A stretch of 64,000 nucleotides of DNA, taken from the NCBI GenBank assembly GCA_050084515.1, contig CM114272.1, forward strand, positions 13,516,001 through 13,580,000, written 5' to 3'. Made by a program: the position numbers and the translations under genes. This document shows, one piece after another, positions 13,201-25,736 of this stretch. Each line of letters begins with the position of its first letter. Position 1 is the stretch's first letter. A model generated the notes under the pieces. That model had not been told where the DNA came from. It saw only the letters and a program-made list of their open reading frames with translations, and searched no databases. Origin of the DNA: Blasia pusilla (taxonomy: Eukaryota > Marchantiophyta > Marchantiopsida > Blasiales).

Positions 13201-13620
13201 AATCCAAATGTACCAAGTATGAATGAGGACATTAAAAAAGTACCAAAGTTTACCCAAAGTTGTTTGCAAGCATGACAATAGAGACCGAAGATGGTTATCC
13301 CATCTATCAAAGGTACGCAATCCTCTTTTTTTATGAGTTCATTATAATGTGATGTGATGTATACATGTACTATTCTTGCTTATTCTTACTCCTAAATCTC
13401 TTGTAGATTGGATGATGGGAAGATCACAAAGCATGATCAATCTTTGGATAACCGATGGATTGTGCCATATCATCCTCTATTATGCATGTACATTCTTTGG
13501 CTGCAATATAAATTTGGAGATCGCAAACACCATTTCTATCGTAAGATACCTTTATAAGTATGTTGTAATGTACAAAAGTTTCAATTTTACAATCGTTTAC
13601 TAAGTTTGATCCCCAAGAGG
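10290..13620 (+). mobile_element. decayed Helitron (Rep/helicase N-terminal region)
   Basis: Conserved Helitron protein segments appear in order on the plus strand: FGLCCDT...PLKRL (about 10330-10430), ARAYNSIFQMAFA and a RIQDGIYY segment (10460-10570), a NPY segment near 10725, then after an insertion, GRLDIVV and GGVHHISDVK (12255-12310), YQGRKDVLHQHD (12680-12720), LYQDAMTIFRHLGKP (12797-12840), NSIPNWEEI, GWVVGYIHGMEIHKRG (13000-13045), the EDGYPIYQR box (13290-13315) and NRWIVPYHPLL (13455-13490). This is the replication-initiator domain of Helitrons, which transpose by a rolling-circle mechanism. Stops and frameshifts are frequent and no helicase C-terminal half was seen, so the copy is dead. 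It is split at 10887-12188 by a separate insertion. Confidence 0.8.
10887..12188 (-). mobile_element. 1.3-kb LTR-like insertion in the Helitron
   Basis: This segment is the reverse complement of 42806-44136 over nearly its whole length. Shared blocks include AAACCTCTTTATGGTGC, the AGAAGTGATCGCCTCA block and both termini (GTAGTAAAAT at one end, CTTGCATC at the other). It interrupts the Helitron reading region and is bordered by the 4-bp repeat CGTT (10883-10886 and 12189-12192). It has no long ORF, and a TATA-like box lies near 11760 on the minus strand, so a solo LTR is the simplest reading. Internal direct repeats of about 170 bp lie near 11390-11700. Confidence 0.65.
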
Positions 13621-16600
13621 ATAATTGTTTGATGAAAAGAGAGTTCGAAATTACAATTCTGTTGTAATAGTTGTATTTAGATGTGTATGATTTATATTCA
13701 ATGTCTTATCAATATCTTCGGATCTTTCTTAGTACCAAGGTTTCTTTTCTCAATTCTCTCTAGTGAAGTTGACAGCACGCTCGGGTAGATTTCCTCTCGA
13801 TATCAAGAAACCTCACAGAGACCTCAACATGAAAGTTGGCTTCTCCTACTTTCGGAACTCAATTCGTCTCGGAAAGCTACTCTTGTCAAACATATTTCCT
13901 ACAACTTTATATTGATTATTTCATTGATGAGAAAGGTTCGCCTGATTCACTCTTCACTCTACAGACCCAAAAAGAATACTCAGACATAAGCATCGCACAT
14001 CAGAATGAATGAATGATTGCTTTACTACTCCATCAAGAATGAGAAAGCTTCAAAAGTGTATACAAGCTCGAGAGGGTACTACTTTCTTGCTCGGACCATT
14101 CCTACAGCATGAGTACTTCGTAAGAGAATGATGATGATAGCTACTTCTATGCTTCTTAAATACTCTCTAAAGTAGGAGTGATCCAAAGATTCGAAGTGGT
14201 CTTGATGAAGCTGGTATCTCTTCAACATTTGTAACTACCTAGATCCATGGTGCTCTTCTCTTTTCCTAAGATCCCTATGAATCCGCAGAACAAAACTGTC
14301 ATAACTACCTATCTGATACAAAGAGTTGCGCCTTTTCCTATTCTAACTGTTCTAACTATGTGTCGCTTGAAATCACTGTCAGTCTTAGCTTCGCTTCACT
14401 GCTAAGTCTGGACCTCTTTTGCTTCGCTTCAGGACGAAGCTCTTTCTCCTGATCTGAAGAGGAAGCGTTACATTCTTTGTTCTTGTTCCAGGTGCTTCGT
14501 TCTCCGAGCTTCGTTCAAGAGCGAAGTACTTCTTTCTCTTCTTCTTCTTCTTCATGCTTCGTCATGCTTTGTTCAGGAGCGAAGCACTTCATGGACAGAG
14601 CTTAACAGAGCTTCGTTGTCCTTCCGAAGCTTCTTGCTGGGTCTTTAGACTTCGTTATTTTATTCTCCTCTCCTCTTAGGCAAATCCTTGATTTTCTATC
14701 TCTCTTCCTTGTTCTTGGAGCTTCGTGATTCACTTTAATCTTACTCATTCCTTTCCATAATAATATATAACAATCAAAATCATAATGTATATACAAGTCT
14801 TCGTTGAATAAAAAGATGTATTTCTTCAAAAGTACAAAATTGTGGGTATCACATATGTGTATAAGGAATTTGATGCAATATCATTTAAGATGTAATAAGA
14901 AGGGAATTGTCCAACAAAAATGGAAACTATTGATGGAACTTCATTGTATCTTGATCCAATGTTAGTTAAACCGAGCATATTTTTCTCCTCAATTTGGATG
15001 AGCTTTATTGTCTTCGCTTATTCTTCTTCCATTTCAGAATTTTATATCCTAAAACTTCACACTTATATTTACTTATGTAAATATTGCATTTCAAATCACA
15101 AGAATTCCGTATCTTCCCCTCTCATGCTTCCCATATAGGTGGCAAATAACTTGAGATGGTCAAATTATGATCCTATATTAACCAGCAGGATGCATTTTTT
15201 TTCATATCTCTGTTATTTGTCCATGCAGTCTTCCAATGAATGAAAGTATATGTGAAAGCAAATATAAAATTTAAAAAGTTCATAATACCTTGAATCATCA
15301 TCTTTATATTCCATCTCCTCTCCATAGGAGTCTTTTCCATGGACAACCCTTTTGGTCTAGGCAACGTCGTTGTACATAGATAAAGCTATTTCCCAATAGA
15401 AACTAAAAAGATGTCGAACAAAATTTGTTAGTATCCGACTAGTAAGGTTGTTGCGACCCCAACTTGCTCCCCATATTTTGTAGAACGCGTCAAGGGTTGG
15501 TTACATATGCATTTTGTGTGTAATCTTTGCATAATGAACTAGAGGTGTTCACACATGTCCATAAAGTATTTTGGAAGATTGATTAAGGATTTTATAGAGT
15601 CAATTTAGATTTTTCTGCTGCGTGGTACTCATTTAGGGTCTTTTTGTGCTATGTAATAACTTCTATTCATTAAATCTATAGCAACTTTGATTAGTTCCAA
15701 AGTGCATTCATGTCAATTATGACAATAATTGTAATATTTTGAAAGTAATATACTTGTTTGACGCTTGCTCCATATTATTTGTTATCCGTTGACTGTCAGC
15801 TTACTCTCATATCTTGGGTTGCCGTATAGTTATCAATTTTGGGCCTTGCTAATTTCATTTCCTCTACTAAACCACTACACAAGGTGTAGTCCTATCTTAT
15901 AGAACAGTAAGCGTATTTCGGATTGCCCCGTTTTGCTTTCTTAAATTTTCGGTTGATACAAGAGATTACATACCTATTAAGATAAATGTCAAAACACGTT
16001 AATCCCAAACCCCACCATTTAGGGTTGCCACACTAATTACCGGATGGACATTTTATGCGCTCCTTGGTGTGCATGGAATCTAGCCTTACTCCTCACACCC
16101 CACCCTCTCCATACCACATTTTAGTTGCAGCCAACTACGGTTACGAAAGAGAACACCTTATGGAAGCAACGAAGAAGCCTTGAAAAGAAACATGCCAATC
16201 TTGCAATCCTGCTAAGTTCTGGTAGCGGTGGCAGAACGGGTCACATGGTGGCCCATGTCCGGGGAGAACCGGGGATACGCGTTGAGTTAGCTATTCAGGT
16301 TTTCTATTACCGGCCAATAACCACATTGTAGGCAAGTTATGCTTTGTATTTGCATATGTTTAGACGACAGGAAAAAGGGGAAAAAATTACCGTTAGGTTT
16401 ACTACAAACCGGAAATACACTACTGGTTCTCACGAAAAAACTACTCGGATCCCGACGGTGATGGATGCCTGCATGCGCGCCGGCGCCTAGGCATCCATGG
16501 AGGGGTTTCGTGTGTCCCGAGCGGAGCATCACGTGGGTTCGGCCCGAAGCTGTGTGGTGCCCCGATGAGGTAGAACCATCTGGCGAACCTTTGCAGCACT

Positions 16601-19600
16601 CGGGTCCCCAATTCCCTCGCTACACTGCGCTGCTATGCGCTGGAGTGACAGACAGGACGAGACAATTGTGCCCGTCTCGTCTCACCCAGTCTCGCCTGCC
16701 TCGTGAGTAGTGCTCACAGCGACGGCGTGTGAAGGCTCCTCCTCCTCCTCCTCTTTCTTCGCTGATCCGACCTCGGCGTGCCAACCACATCCACCGATTC
16801 AAGGCTGGGCTGTTGTGGCGCTACTGCGATTGCATTGTTTCCTTCCTTCCTTCATACCATGATGTGTACGCCGATGCAATTGATGTAGCAGAGTGGGAGG
16901 AGAGGGCGGAAGAGATAGAGGAGACGGAGGGATGGGGGTGAGGAGGAGAGTTTCCTTAAAGCGTGAAGGCGCCGTTGGGAAATTAGCAGTAGGGTTTAAG
17001 ATTTTTCGGTCGACTGGAGTTTGGATTGAAAAATTTGACGTCAGGGGAGTGGAGCAGGCGGAGGAATCGTGCATTGGCGGATCGGTGCGAGGGAAGACGG
17101 GTTTATGGTGAGAGTTGAGTGGCGGAGAGCTGTTGATCGAGTTTTTTAACGCAAATGTGACCGGAGTGATATGAGTGTCAAGAGGATGTAGGAAGTGTAG
17201 GAAGGGTTGTCTGGTGCTTCACAACGCACGTCCGTTGTTATCATATGGGATGTTCGCTTAGAGCGAGACCGTGCAAAGGCTGGCGTCGAGAATCGAACGA
17301 AGGTCCTGGTTGTCGAGAAGGAAGGGTGGTGAAATAGATCTACTTTCGTGGAGAGAGAGAGGCGCCTGAAGGATGGACGGAACCCTAAACTTTTCCCGGC
17401 TTCACTGCCCGCGGTAGAAAAGTCCGTAGCAGTAGAAAGGTTTTGCAGTTTTTGTCTCCACGGATGGACGTGCGCGTGCTCACTGTCAAGCCTCGTGAGA
17501 TGCGTGTCTTGCGGTCCGAATTGAAGGTGCGCTAGAGAAGCTCTCGAGAGGCCGACAGACGTAAGGATCTATTAGATTTCTCTCGGCCGAGAGAGCCGGC
17601 TTCTATTAGATTTCTCACAGAGAGAGAGAGAGAGAGAGAGCTTCAATTATGGGTTAAGATTGTAGGGTTCCGAGTGTTTAGGGTAGGGCGTATCAGTGGA
17701 CTGGGCTGGCGCTATCCTCGTTCAAGATGTGTATTAGAATTACTCACAATATTTTCGACTGAAGTCTCTATGTGAACGTTGAAGCCTTTCGTTTAGTCGC
17801 CGCTAAAGGCATACTGCACCGGTACTGTCGTTGGGACCGTTAGACAATGCATGCACATTCCTGATCGTTATTTAGTCGCATAAGTCCGAGAATACAAAGA
17901 TTTTTACATCGCGCGTATTTTCGAGACTTCGCCGGTGGAGCCTCAAAAGCTACGTGTAGTAGTAGTGATACTCTATGGTCAGCTGAGGGTCGCTATCATT
18001 AAATTGGGGTCACGAATTTCTACACTTCCGTCACGTGCTTTTGAGATTCGATCTCCGGTGATCTGGTCACGTAACGCACGTGTGAGGAGATCTCTCCACT
18101 GTAGGAAAAAGCCCTTCTACCAGTCAGCAAAGGTTGCTGATGGTGCATGACATTTATTTTCCCATGAGATTCGTTTGTTTCGTAGCAGCAATGTTTCGGC
18201 ATGCAGAGTCTTGCATGTGGAGGCGGTCCAGAAGCGCAATGGTGGGTTGTCCGGGGGCTGGGAGGAGGCACTTCGGTGTTGGTCTCGTTCTTGAAGGAGC
18301 CCCACCCCTTTCTCAAATCACGCGTTCACATCAAAATAACTAACTTTCCATGGACCTGCTTCGCCAGTCATTACCCCTCTGTACCTCTACCGCTACAAGC
18401 TCGATTGCAGGTGTGTTTCTTTTCTGGAATGGTAGCTTCCGCCGGTGAGCTCCCCCCCTTTCCCTCCCTCACACATAGTAGCTACAGACGCGACTGCTGT
18501 GCCACGAACCGAGATTAGCTGCCAAGCTCATTCTTTAAACAGACCTAGGCCTGGGCTGAGAGACACAGCTGCGATCAGGAGGAACACCTGTTGGGGTCGT
18601 TCTTGACCGTTCATTCTTACGTACATGCGGTGACATGCCTCGCTCTGTCAGGAGGAAGAGACGACGCAGCTGCAGTCGTCCAGCAGTGAGGAATCGAGGA
18701 TCAGCCATGTCTTGGGACAGTGAGCTTAGTAAATACGGGAAAGTGCGACGGCAGGGGTGTGTTGCACATGGGTGAAATGTACTTGGGGCTCGTTAGTCAA
18801 TGCCACGTACGGTACGAGAGTACGAATCAAAAATTACCTGCTATCCAACTTCCACTATTCCTTTTGGAAGCACTCATTTGATTGAGCTTTTACTATCTTA
18901 AACGTCTCAACAGGTAATCGTGTTCCTTACATTTTCCTCTGGGAATTCCCATCGTGGGCCGCATCTGGATTCAGCCTTGGGTTGAGAAGAAAACCCAGCA
19001 GCAGCTGAGGTCAGGTTTGGGTAATCCAGGTTTCTCTGCTCTACTCATCAACGAACAGATTTGCTGGGCGTCTGACCGGTCAGGTTTGTGGTGCTCAGGC
19101 GCAGCCTCTTGCGACGCGGTTGTTTGGAATTAGCAGAAGCAGTTGCTCTCGAAGGAGATTCTCCAAACTGCCGAAGTTGATGGTAGTAAAATAGAGTCGG
19201 GAGGGATTTCTTAAACCTCTGAATCTTAAGGCTACAATAAGTGAGCAGATTTTTCAGAAAGAGTCGACATTTGTGGATGGAAGTGCTACAATGGTAACAG
19301 GAGAGTTTTCTTGTATCTTTCCTCATTTCGAAACGAAGAGCTCACGTGTTGAAGGGTATGTGAAGGCGTTCCGGTGAAAGGGGGAGAGGCAAAGGAAGCC
19401 AGTCTCACCAGAACATCGAGCTAGTCCTCCCACAGCATTCGACGCATTTTTTCTGGAACCTGTCGGCCTTAAAAACCCATAGCGGAATGATTTTCATGTG
19501 CGCACGTTGAGTGCTCACCTCGGAACCAGTGTGTGACATTGGTAATGTCCGAAGTCGTTCCAGACTAAGCTAATGACATGTTTGACAAACGTTTTCCCGA

Positions 19601-20408
19601 CTCCAGCTAATGACAGTTCTGCCTACTCATCCCCGGAATTCGGAACCGGACACAGTAGCGGGCACACGGATGTAAAGAGGTCGGACATATGGGGGCGCAA
19701 TGAAATGAAGGATTGAAGACTCTAAACCCTAACTCACAGTCCACGGATGATAAAAAAGTACACAGCAGTAGAAAGGTCGGTGAGCAAATTTTCCTTCGCC
19801 GTGTCTGGACCGGTGCACTTCCTCTGTGCGGGAGGGCTGAGGCGTTGCTTTCAAGCGACGTCGCATTCAATCACATGCTCATCTCGAAAAACAGTACAAA
19901 TCAATCTCACAGCCCGGCCCGGTCCGTCTACATCCACAACTGGAGAACTTGGATCGCATGTACATCCCAGTCCGAGAACTTCGCAATGTAAATTTTCAAT
20001 GCACACGGGTTTCGTGAAGAAGGTAATCTATCACCCAATAACGCACTACCCTTCGATGGAGTTTGAAGTATCACTTTTCAGTGAAGCGCAATACTACAGA
20101 ATCAGAAGTTCACCTTCAACAACAATCACCCAAAACACAAATCTCTGCCTCTCTTCACCGCATGAATCGAAGTCTTTTTATTACGAATGTCCACATTCAT
20201 CTGCTAAGTAACAAATGTAGTGGGTGACAAGGTTTGCTACTCGTACAGAAAATGGTTGCCCCACTAAACTATCTTAGACAATGGTGACACCCGTTACTAT
20301 CTTCTTGCGTACATTTCACATCCAGATTCAGGAAAAACTACGAAATGAAGCTCCGACAGTTATGGCATGCCATCCCCCAGGTGTGTGGTCACTGAGGTGA
20401 AAGTTTAG
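13621..20408. other. long region without a recognised gene
   Basis: Nothing could be assigned to a known family on either strand. The part up to about 16.1 kb is AT-rich and looks like decayed repeats. The part from about 16.4 to 20.4 kb is less AT-rich. Contents noted: a GCTTCG/CGAAGC-rich cluster (14370-14650), an inverted repeat around 16467-16500 with ATGGATGCCT arms, a CT/GA tract at 17617-17640, and short ORFs (about 100 codons or fewer, up to 154 at 19747-20211) with no domain. Plant-like untranslated or non-coding transcribed sequence is possible but not shown. Confidence 0.5.
14370..14650. repeat. cluster of GCTTCG / CGAAGC palindromic units
   Basis: More than ten copies of GCTTCG or its complement CGAAGC occur in about 280 bp, often arranged as GCTTCGTTC(A/N)GGAGCGAAGC, which can form hairpins. 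A (TTC)n run lies in the middle near 14540. There is no ORF of interest. It may be the terminal part of a repeat or a MITE. Confidence 0.45.
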
Positions 20409-23400
20409 TCATCGTCTAGGTTCACTTCTTCGTTTCCATCTGTTGTTCGACCTCTTGGCTGTGGGAGGAAGTAGCTCTGATGGTCCGGTGGGAAGCAATT
20501 CTCCGGTTCTCTCTTCAATCCTCTTCTTCAACATCTGCAGAATCCTGATCTGACCCAGCTTCTGCGGAGATAACAGTTCCCAATAAATTCCTGTCACGAC
20601 ATATAAAAGGCAGAATCAGAGGGCGGATGGATCAGTGGTAGCTAGAACTTGTGTCGATGCAGCAGAATTATCTACACAACTTATAATTGAGAGTCATGGT
20701 TCAAGAGAATCACGATCTCATCAGGTGCAAGTACCTTGAGGCTTTGGAATGGTAGTGCTGGTGAATATCGTCTGAGTGGGTGTGCAGATTACATCCACAG
20801 GCACATCATGAATCAGCAGCTTCTCGGTCGGAATGACGCCCTCCTCCACCAGCTGGATATCATGGACTGGACAATACGATTAGAATCAGGAATCCATCCA
20901 AAGCAGCAACTTTGTTTTGTTTCCCCAGAAGCCTAGGATGTCCCGGTCATGTACCTGGATCTGGATGGAAGGTCTTGGGGGAAGATGAGAAGCAAAGACT
21001 ATCCATCACTCCCGAGGAGGATACATTCTCTCAACATCAGGCAGCACCTTACTCGGGATAAAACGATTTGTTAGGAGTGGTTTGTCCAAAGGAGGCATAG
21101 ACCAAACCCTAGTGCAGGCTATTTTGGTGCCAGGATGAACAAAGATCGAGACTGTTCGAAAAGAGACTTGTGCTGAAGAAATCCCTTTTTAGAAAAGCCG
21201 CTCTGACTACATTTGGATTTGAATCCATTTTGTTCGGTAGATCCACAGAAAGCTCAAAACAGCTGATCTTAACATCGATACATATATAGATGGACTTATT
21301 CTGCATTCGTTTTTAAGGCATGGGCTTGTACACAGACCTGAAGTAACGACTAATGTGGTGTCATCAATGGCACCCATGTACCTCAACATGCCATACTCCA
21401 GTTCCGCGAATCCCTGCCATTTTGTAGTGCCACACAAAATCTTAGCGGGCTGGCAGATGGATTACAGTTGATTTATTCCCTAACGATGGAACAGAAACGT
21501 TCAGGGGAGAGAAATTCTGGGGACAAACAGCCTCTGGCATAGTTGTATGATGTAATTCCATTTGACCCCTTTATTTGTTAGTAGATTCACTCGGTGGGAA
21601 CAGGTCTTTAGCCACAAGAATCTTTGACAATTCAACACCTTTACAAGAAGTTCTGCTACTGGAGCATTATCTCCTCTGCATGATGCACTACGCTTGTTGT
21701 ACTCTAAAATATCTAGAAAGCAGCTAAGGTTTTCGCTCCTCAGTACAGCTAACATGCCCAGAGATGTAAATGCCCTAGTAACTTGCATCGTTTGTGGAAG
21801 AACGATGTGCATTGACCTACAACCTACTCAACCTCGCATGTCAAATTAGGCGATTACGGAGAATTTTCGCCCACATGCAGCATCTCGCAAGCCACAGCGA
21901 CGAGCTAGTTGTACCTCCCTCGGACAACACTGTGGATGCAAGTAACCTGGCGGAATGAAGGGGCAGTTTGTACATTGTAAATGGCGATCGTCTATCTACT
22001 TATCTGCGATATTGGCCGATTCAACCTCCTCGAGTGTGGGGTTTCGAAAACTCTCACTGGATTGACGGAGGTCTCTACTCTCATGGGCATCATGTTGACC
22101 CGGAAACCAAAATGGCGGAGGAGGCTTCTGAGCTGAACAGTCGGCTGAGGTGAGGGAGCTTTTCGACCAAACGAACATGGCGCCTTAAGAATCTCATTCC
22201 AACTCAGAACGGCGTCATGTTACTCAACCCACCTGGTGCCCCAAGAGTTTCCACTTTCCAGCTACAGCGCGGTACTAATAATCGCCCACCCATCCGCCCA
22301 CTTCCTCAAGAGAGTGTAATCAGGCTCCCACAACAACCTACCCGGCTGAAGTGATGGCGACAAATCGTCCCTCCGTCTGGCATGCCTGAACGCGCTCAGA
22401 CCATGAGGATCGGTACTACGACTATGCAGAAGTGAACCCTGCGGCCCCACTCCTTATCAGCTCCACCTCATATCTGCAAATTTCATCGTATATATATGTA
22501 TATTTGTCACCTGGAACGTACTAGTGCAAGGCAGAAAAAGGTGTGGGTCCCCAGATGAGTGTACTATCTGCTCACTGAACTAATGCACAGGGAGGAGTAA
22601 TGTAGACACAGTCATTTTTGCATTAGCTCTTATAATAGACGGAGCAGATCGGAATGCACAGAAAAGTTGGATGGGAGGAGAACAGTAGACCCAAAAGAGT
22701 CGATGGAGCAGTCAGCAGCACCAGCAAGAAGGACAAGAAAGGGTAAAGAGGAGAGGAGAGGAGAGGAGAGAAGAGAAAGAAGCATATACAGTACCTCTCC
22801 CTTGCCCAAGCGTGCTCCAGTGCGAGGATCAACAGCAACAGAGCCGATGACAATCAGATCTACTTTCAAAGGTGCGTCAAGGCCTACAGGAGTTCCATGC
22901 TTCGCCGCACCGGCAGACGTGCACGCTTCAATGGCCTGAACTTCCGGTGGCAATGATGCTGCTTGGATAATGGAGAAGAAGCCTGTCCGCAGCCTGGGCT
23001 GGGGCGTCAAAAGGGTCTTGCCACCTGCGTTCCATCAAAGCACATAGTGCGCAAGATATACGCCAAGAAGATGTGTGATGTTAGAGAGTGTCATCACAAT
23101 CCGAAAATTCCTTCTCCAGAAAGTCATCTATATTCTGCTCATCTTATTCTCCGCCGCAACGCCAGCATCAATTTCTACAGGCTACCCTCTTTCGCTGCCA
23201 CTGCCAATTGCTACTCCCAAGCATCGATTCTCTCCAACTGAATCCCCTGTAGCCCAGTTTTCAACTCCAATCTCAATTTGTAATTTCCATCCAGTCCTCA
23301 TCCCACGAGACCCTCCGAAGAATACTCCTTCGCTTCCAGGGTCGTGACAGAAAATTCCAACCCTTGCTAATGGGGTTCGTGGGACCTACGAAGCAAGAAT

Positions 23401-25736
23401 GAATCCATGAATGTGAACGGGATTGTGTGCGACGCTGTCTTCATTAAATAGTGCCTGTCGTAGCCTTGCGACCATAGACCCCGCGCCCTGGTTGGACGGT
23501 GCTTGAGACTGGCAAGGGTGTGGAGAGAGGAAGAAGTGAAGAAGGTACCATATGAGAGGAGGGGAACACTCTCATATAGTGTGAGTGCTGACCAAACAAC
23601 GTGTTCGTGCGGAGCTTCCAAGTGTCAACAAAGAAACTCTTTACCACACCATCTACTTCACTTGATTGGGATCCCCAATAGACATTATTTACCACTGCAG
23701 CAGCAATGAATCCTGGCTACTGAATGTGTCGAACAATTGTGGTGTCCCCGGCGTGGCAATATCAGCATATGCTCTTGCTCTGTGTGTTGTGAATTTTGCG
23801 CAGGAGACCAAGTAATGACTAGAGGTTTCATCCCCATCGTCACACAAGGCGCAAGAGTTTAGTTGTGTTCCCATCCTGCTTTTCTTATGGTTCAAGGGGA
23901 TTGCCCCCGTCCTAAACTTACACTTGGGCCGGGTTCCCAAGCAAGGGTTTCCCCGCAAATAGTTCTTTAGTTCTGCCCTTTCGGGATATACCGTCAAGAG
24001 AGAGAGGTCAGACATTTTCATGGCTTCCGCTGTGGGCGTTTGCCCACTGCTTTGGTTATGGTATCCACAAATGCTTTCTCATCTTGCTCCCACAGTTCAG
24101 GCCCTGCTGGGAGCTTGGTTGCTTGCACAATCTCTTGAACCTTTTTCGTCCAAGATTTGGCCATCTTTACGGGTCTTCATTGGGTCCAAGTTTTCTTTAG
24201 AATAGCGATGGTAGTCTTTTGTCTCCAACTGCCTCCGCCATTTCAACTTGGCGATGTCACTTCTATCCTCCAAGGGTTCCACTCCAAGTTCTGATCTCAC
24301 ACCAACTCTGGCTGCTCGCGAGGAAGCTGACATCATACCCCGAAACGCCTTCGGCTCTACCGCTTCAAGCCTGTCCCTTTGTATAATAGAGACAGAGAGA
24401 GAGAGAGAGAGTGTACTCATTAAGTAGTGCCTGTCAAAAACTTGCGACACTTGTGGGATGGTAGTGCCTGTCAGAGAGAGAGAGTGTACTCATTAAGTGT
24501 AGCCTTGCGACCATATACGTCCTGGTTGGACGGTGCTTGAGACTGGGAAGGGTGTAGAGAGAGGAAGAAGTGAAGAATGTACCATATGAGAGGAGGGAGA
24601 CAACTCTCATATAGTGTGAGTGCTGACCAGACAACGTGTTCGTGCGGGGAGAGAAGAGAGAGAGAGAGAGATCCACTGATGAGTTCATCCACGCAAGCCT
24701 ACCTGACAAAGTCAAGAAGCGCACTTGCTTTTGTGGTGTGTCGGGGTTGACCTTCACGCATTGAGCCGCTTGAAACGCTGGAAGCCTTGCCAACTTCGCC
24801 AGCCGGTAGATTAGTCATGAGAGAGTGTCGTTCTGCATTGGATTCGTGTACGGAGAATGCAAGTACAGGTGGGGAAGGCTATTGTAGATAGATTTTCTGT
24901 CATTAGGGGATTATGTACATACGGACTAATATGAATAATAAGGACTGAAAGGAAAGGGTTGGATCCAACTACTTTACATCGCAACCTTTTTTTTTGGGAA
25001 ACTACTTTACATTGCACTTACAAATTCATAGGCAAGACTAGGCTGATCGCAGATGGGCAACAAATAAAGTCGAGCTCGAGAGAAACTAATAAGTTTCACA
25101 CCTTCTGACCAGAAAAGATTGGACGGACGAAAACGAAGGTTTAGAAACCCACGAAGAGAATTTCATCACCTGGTCAAACTCCTTAACTAGACAGACAGCA
25201 GAATTACTCATTGAGAATATGGTTTAGCAGACATCGACTGCTATCAATAACTTCCATGAGAAATTTAAGAAAGAAATGTGCAGCAAAAGAGGTACCCTGG
25301 CAGCGGCCTCTGTTGCTCCCTTAAAATTAGGGATGCGATGGTGGACAGGTCGGGGCTCTTGAGCAACGTTCTTGGCTTCAAGTGAATCCCAGATGCGCTG
25401 ACGAATAGTCCACTTCCATGCTGCTGGTCCTTGCCTCTCCTGCTCTTCGACCGCGGCTTTTGACATGCTATCTCGTGCCTCGGCATCCATTCTCAGTCTT
25501 TCGGCGTCGTAGATTCCAGAGTCGAAACTCTCTGAAGTGCTCCCTGTGCTGCGTGATTCCATCATCCTCACTTGTCCTGTTTTGCTCACTGTTGATTCTC
25601 CTGTAGCACTCGTGCTCGTCTTCCTGTATGTTCCCACACCCCACCCTCCTCCGTGACTCCGCAGAGTGATCATCCCCGTTCTTGCCCCTGCTCCCAATAA
25701 CACCATGTTTTGCGCTTCCGCTAGGACAGCAAACAA
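20409..25736 (-). CDS. COG0212 / 5-formyltetrahydrofolate cyclo-ligase-like protein, 6 exons
   Basis: Exons on the minus strand are 25736-25296, 24793-24703, 23024-22795, 21413-21338, 20866-20735 and 20590-20409. All introns are GT-AG and the phases close, giving 383 residues. Residues 1-95 are Ser/Thr/Arg-rich and may hold a transit peptide. The cyclo-ligase-like fold follows: [27 protein letters not shown] (about 130-145), [56 protein letters not shown], then a C-terminal [18 protein letters not shown] and [13 protein letters not shown]. These are characteristic of the plant and bacterial COG0212 group, paralogous to 5-formyl-THF cyclo-ligase and linked by earlier work to thiamin metabolism rather than proven folate activity. 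The start could also be the Met at 25706. Intron 2 holds LINE fragments. The gene looks intact. Confidence 0.92.
23436..24395 (-). mobile_element. 5'-truncated LINE (copy 1) in intron 2 of the COG0212 gene
   Basis: The minus strand encodes the C-terminal part of a non-LTR retrotransposon ORF2 (24390-24100, 24021-23689, 23695-23444, broken by frame changes). It carries a Cys-rich [18 protein letters not shown] motif (C-x2-C-x8-H-x4-C) near 23820-23880, found downstream of reverse transcriptase in many plant LINEs. The same protein sequence is in copy 2 (35345-36259 plus 49022-49265). The 5' truncation is typical of target-primed insertion. Confidence 0.8.
24407..24655 (-). mobile_element. two further short LINE 3' tails in intron 2
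   Basis: Two extra copies of the LINE 3' end follow each other at about 24407-24470 and 24483-24655. Each starts, in plus orientation, with (GA)n then GTGTACTCATTAAG. The second keeps the tail coding segment [13 protein letters not shown]. It stops about 50 bp from the splice donor of exon 2 (24702), so the pile-up reaches close to a host exon. Confidence 0.7.

Noticed and set aside
18020-20211. Group of overlapping 70-150-codon ORFs on both strands
   Set aside because: No family resemblance, no splice model and no strand preference.
20620-20700. Possible tRNA-like sequence (GGATCAGTGGTAGCTAG)
   Set aside because: Only the D-arm-like string is present; no T-arm or acceptor pairing was found, and it lies in an intron of the COG0212 gene.
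22630-22794. Extension of COG0212 exon 3 beyond GARLGKGE
   Set aside because: The open frame continues into a GA-rich tract, but a GT donor follows GAG and the next exon begins with the expected GFAELEYG.
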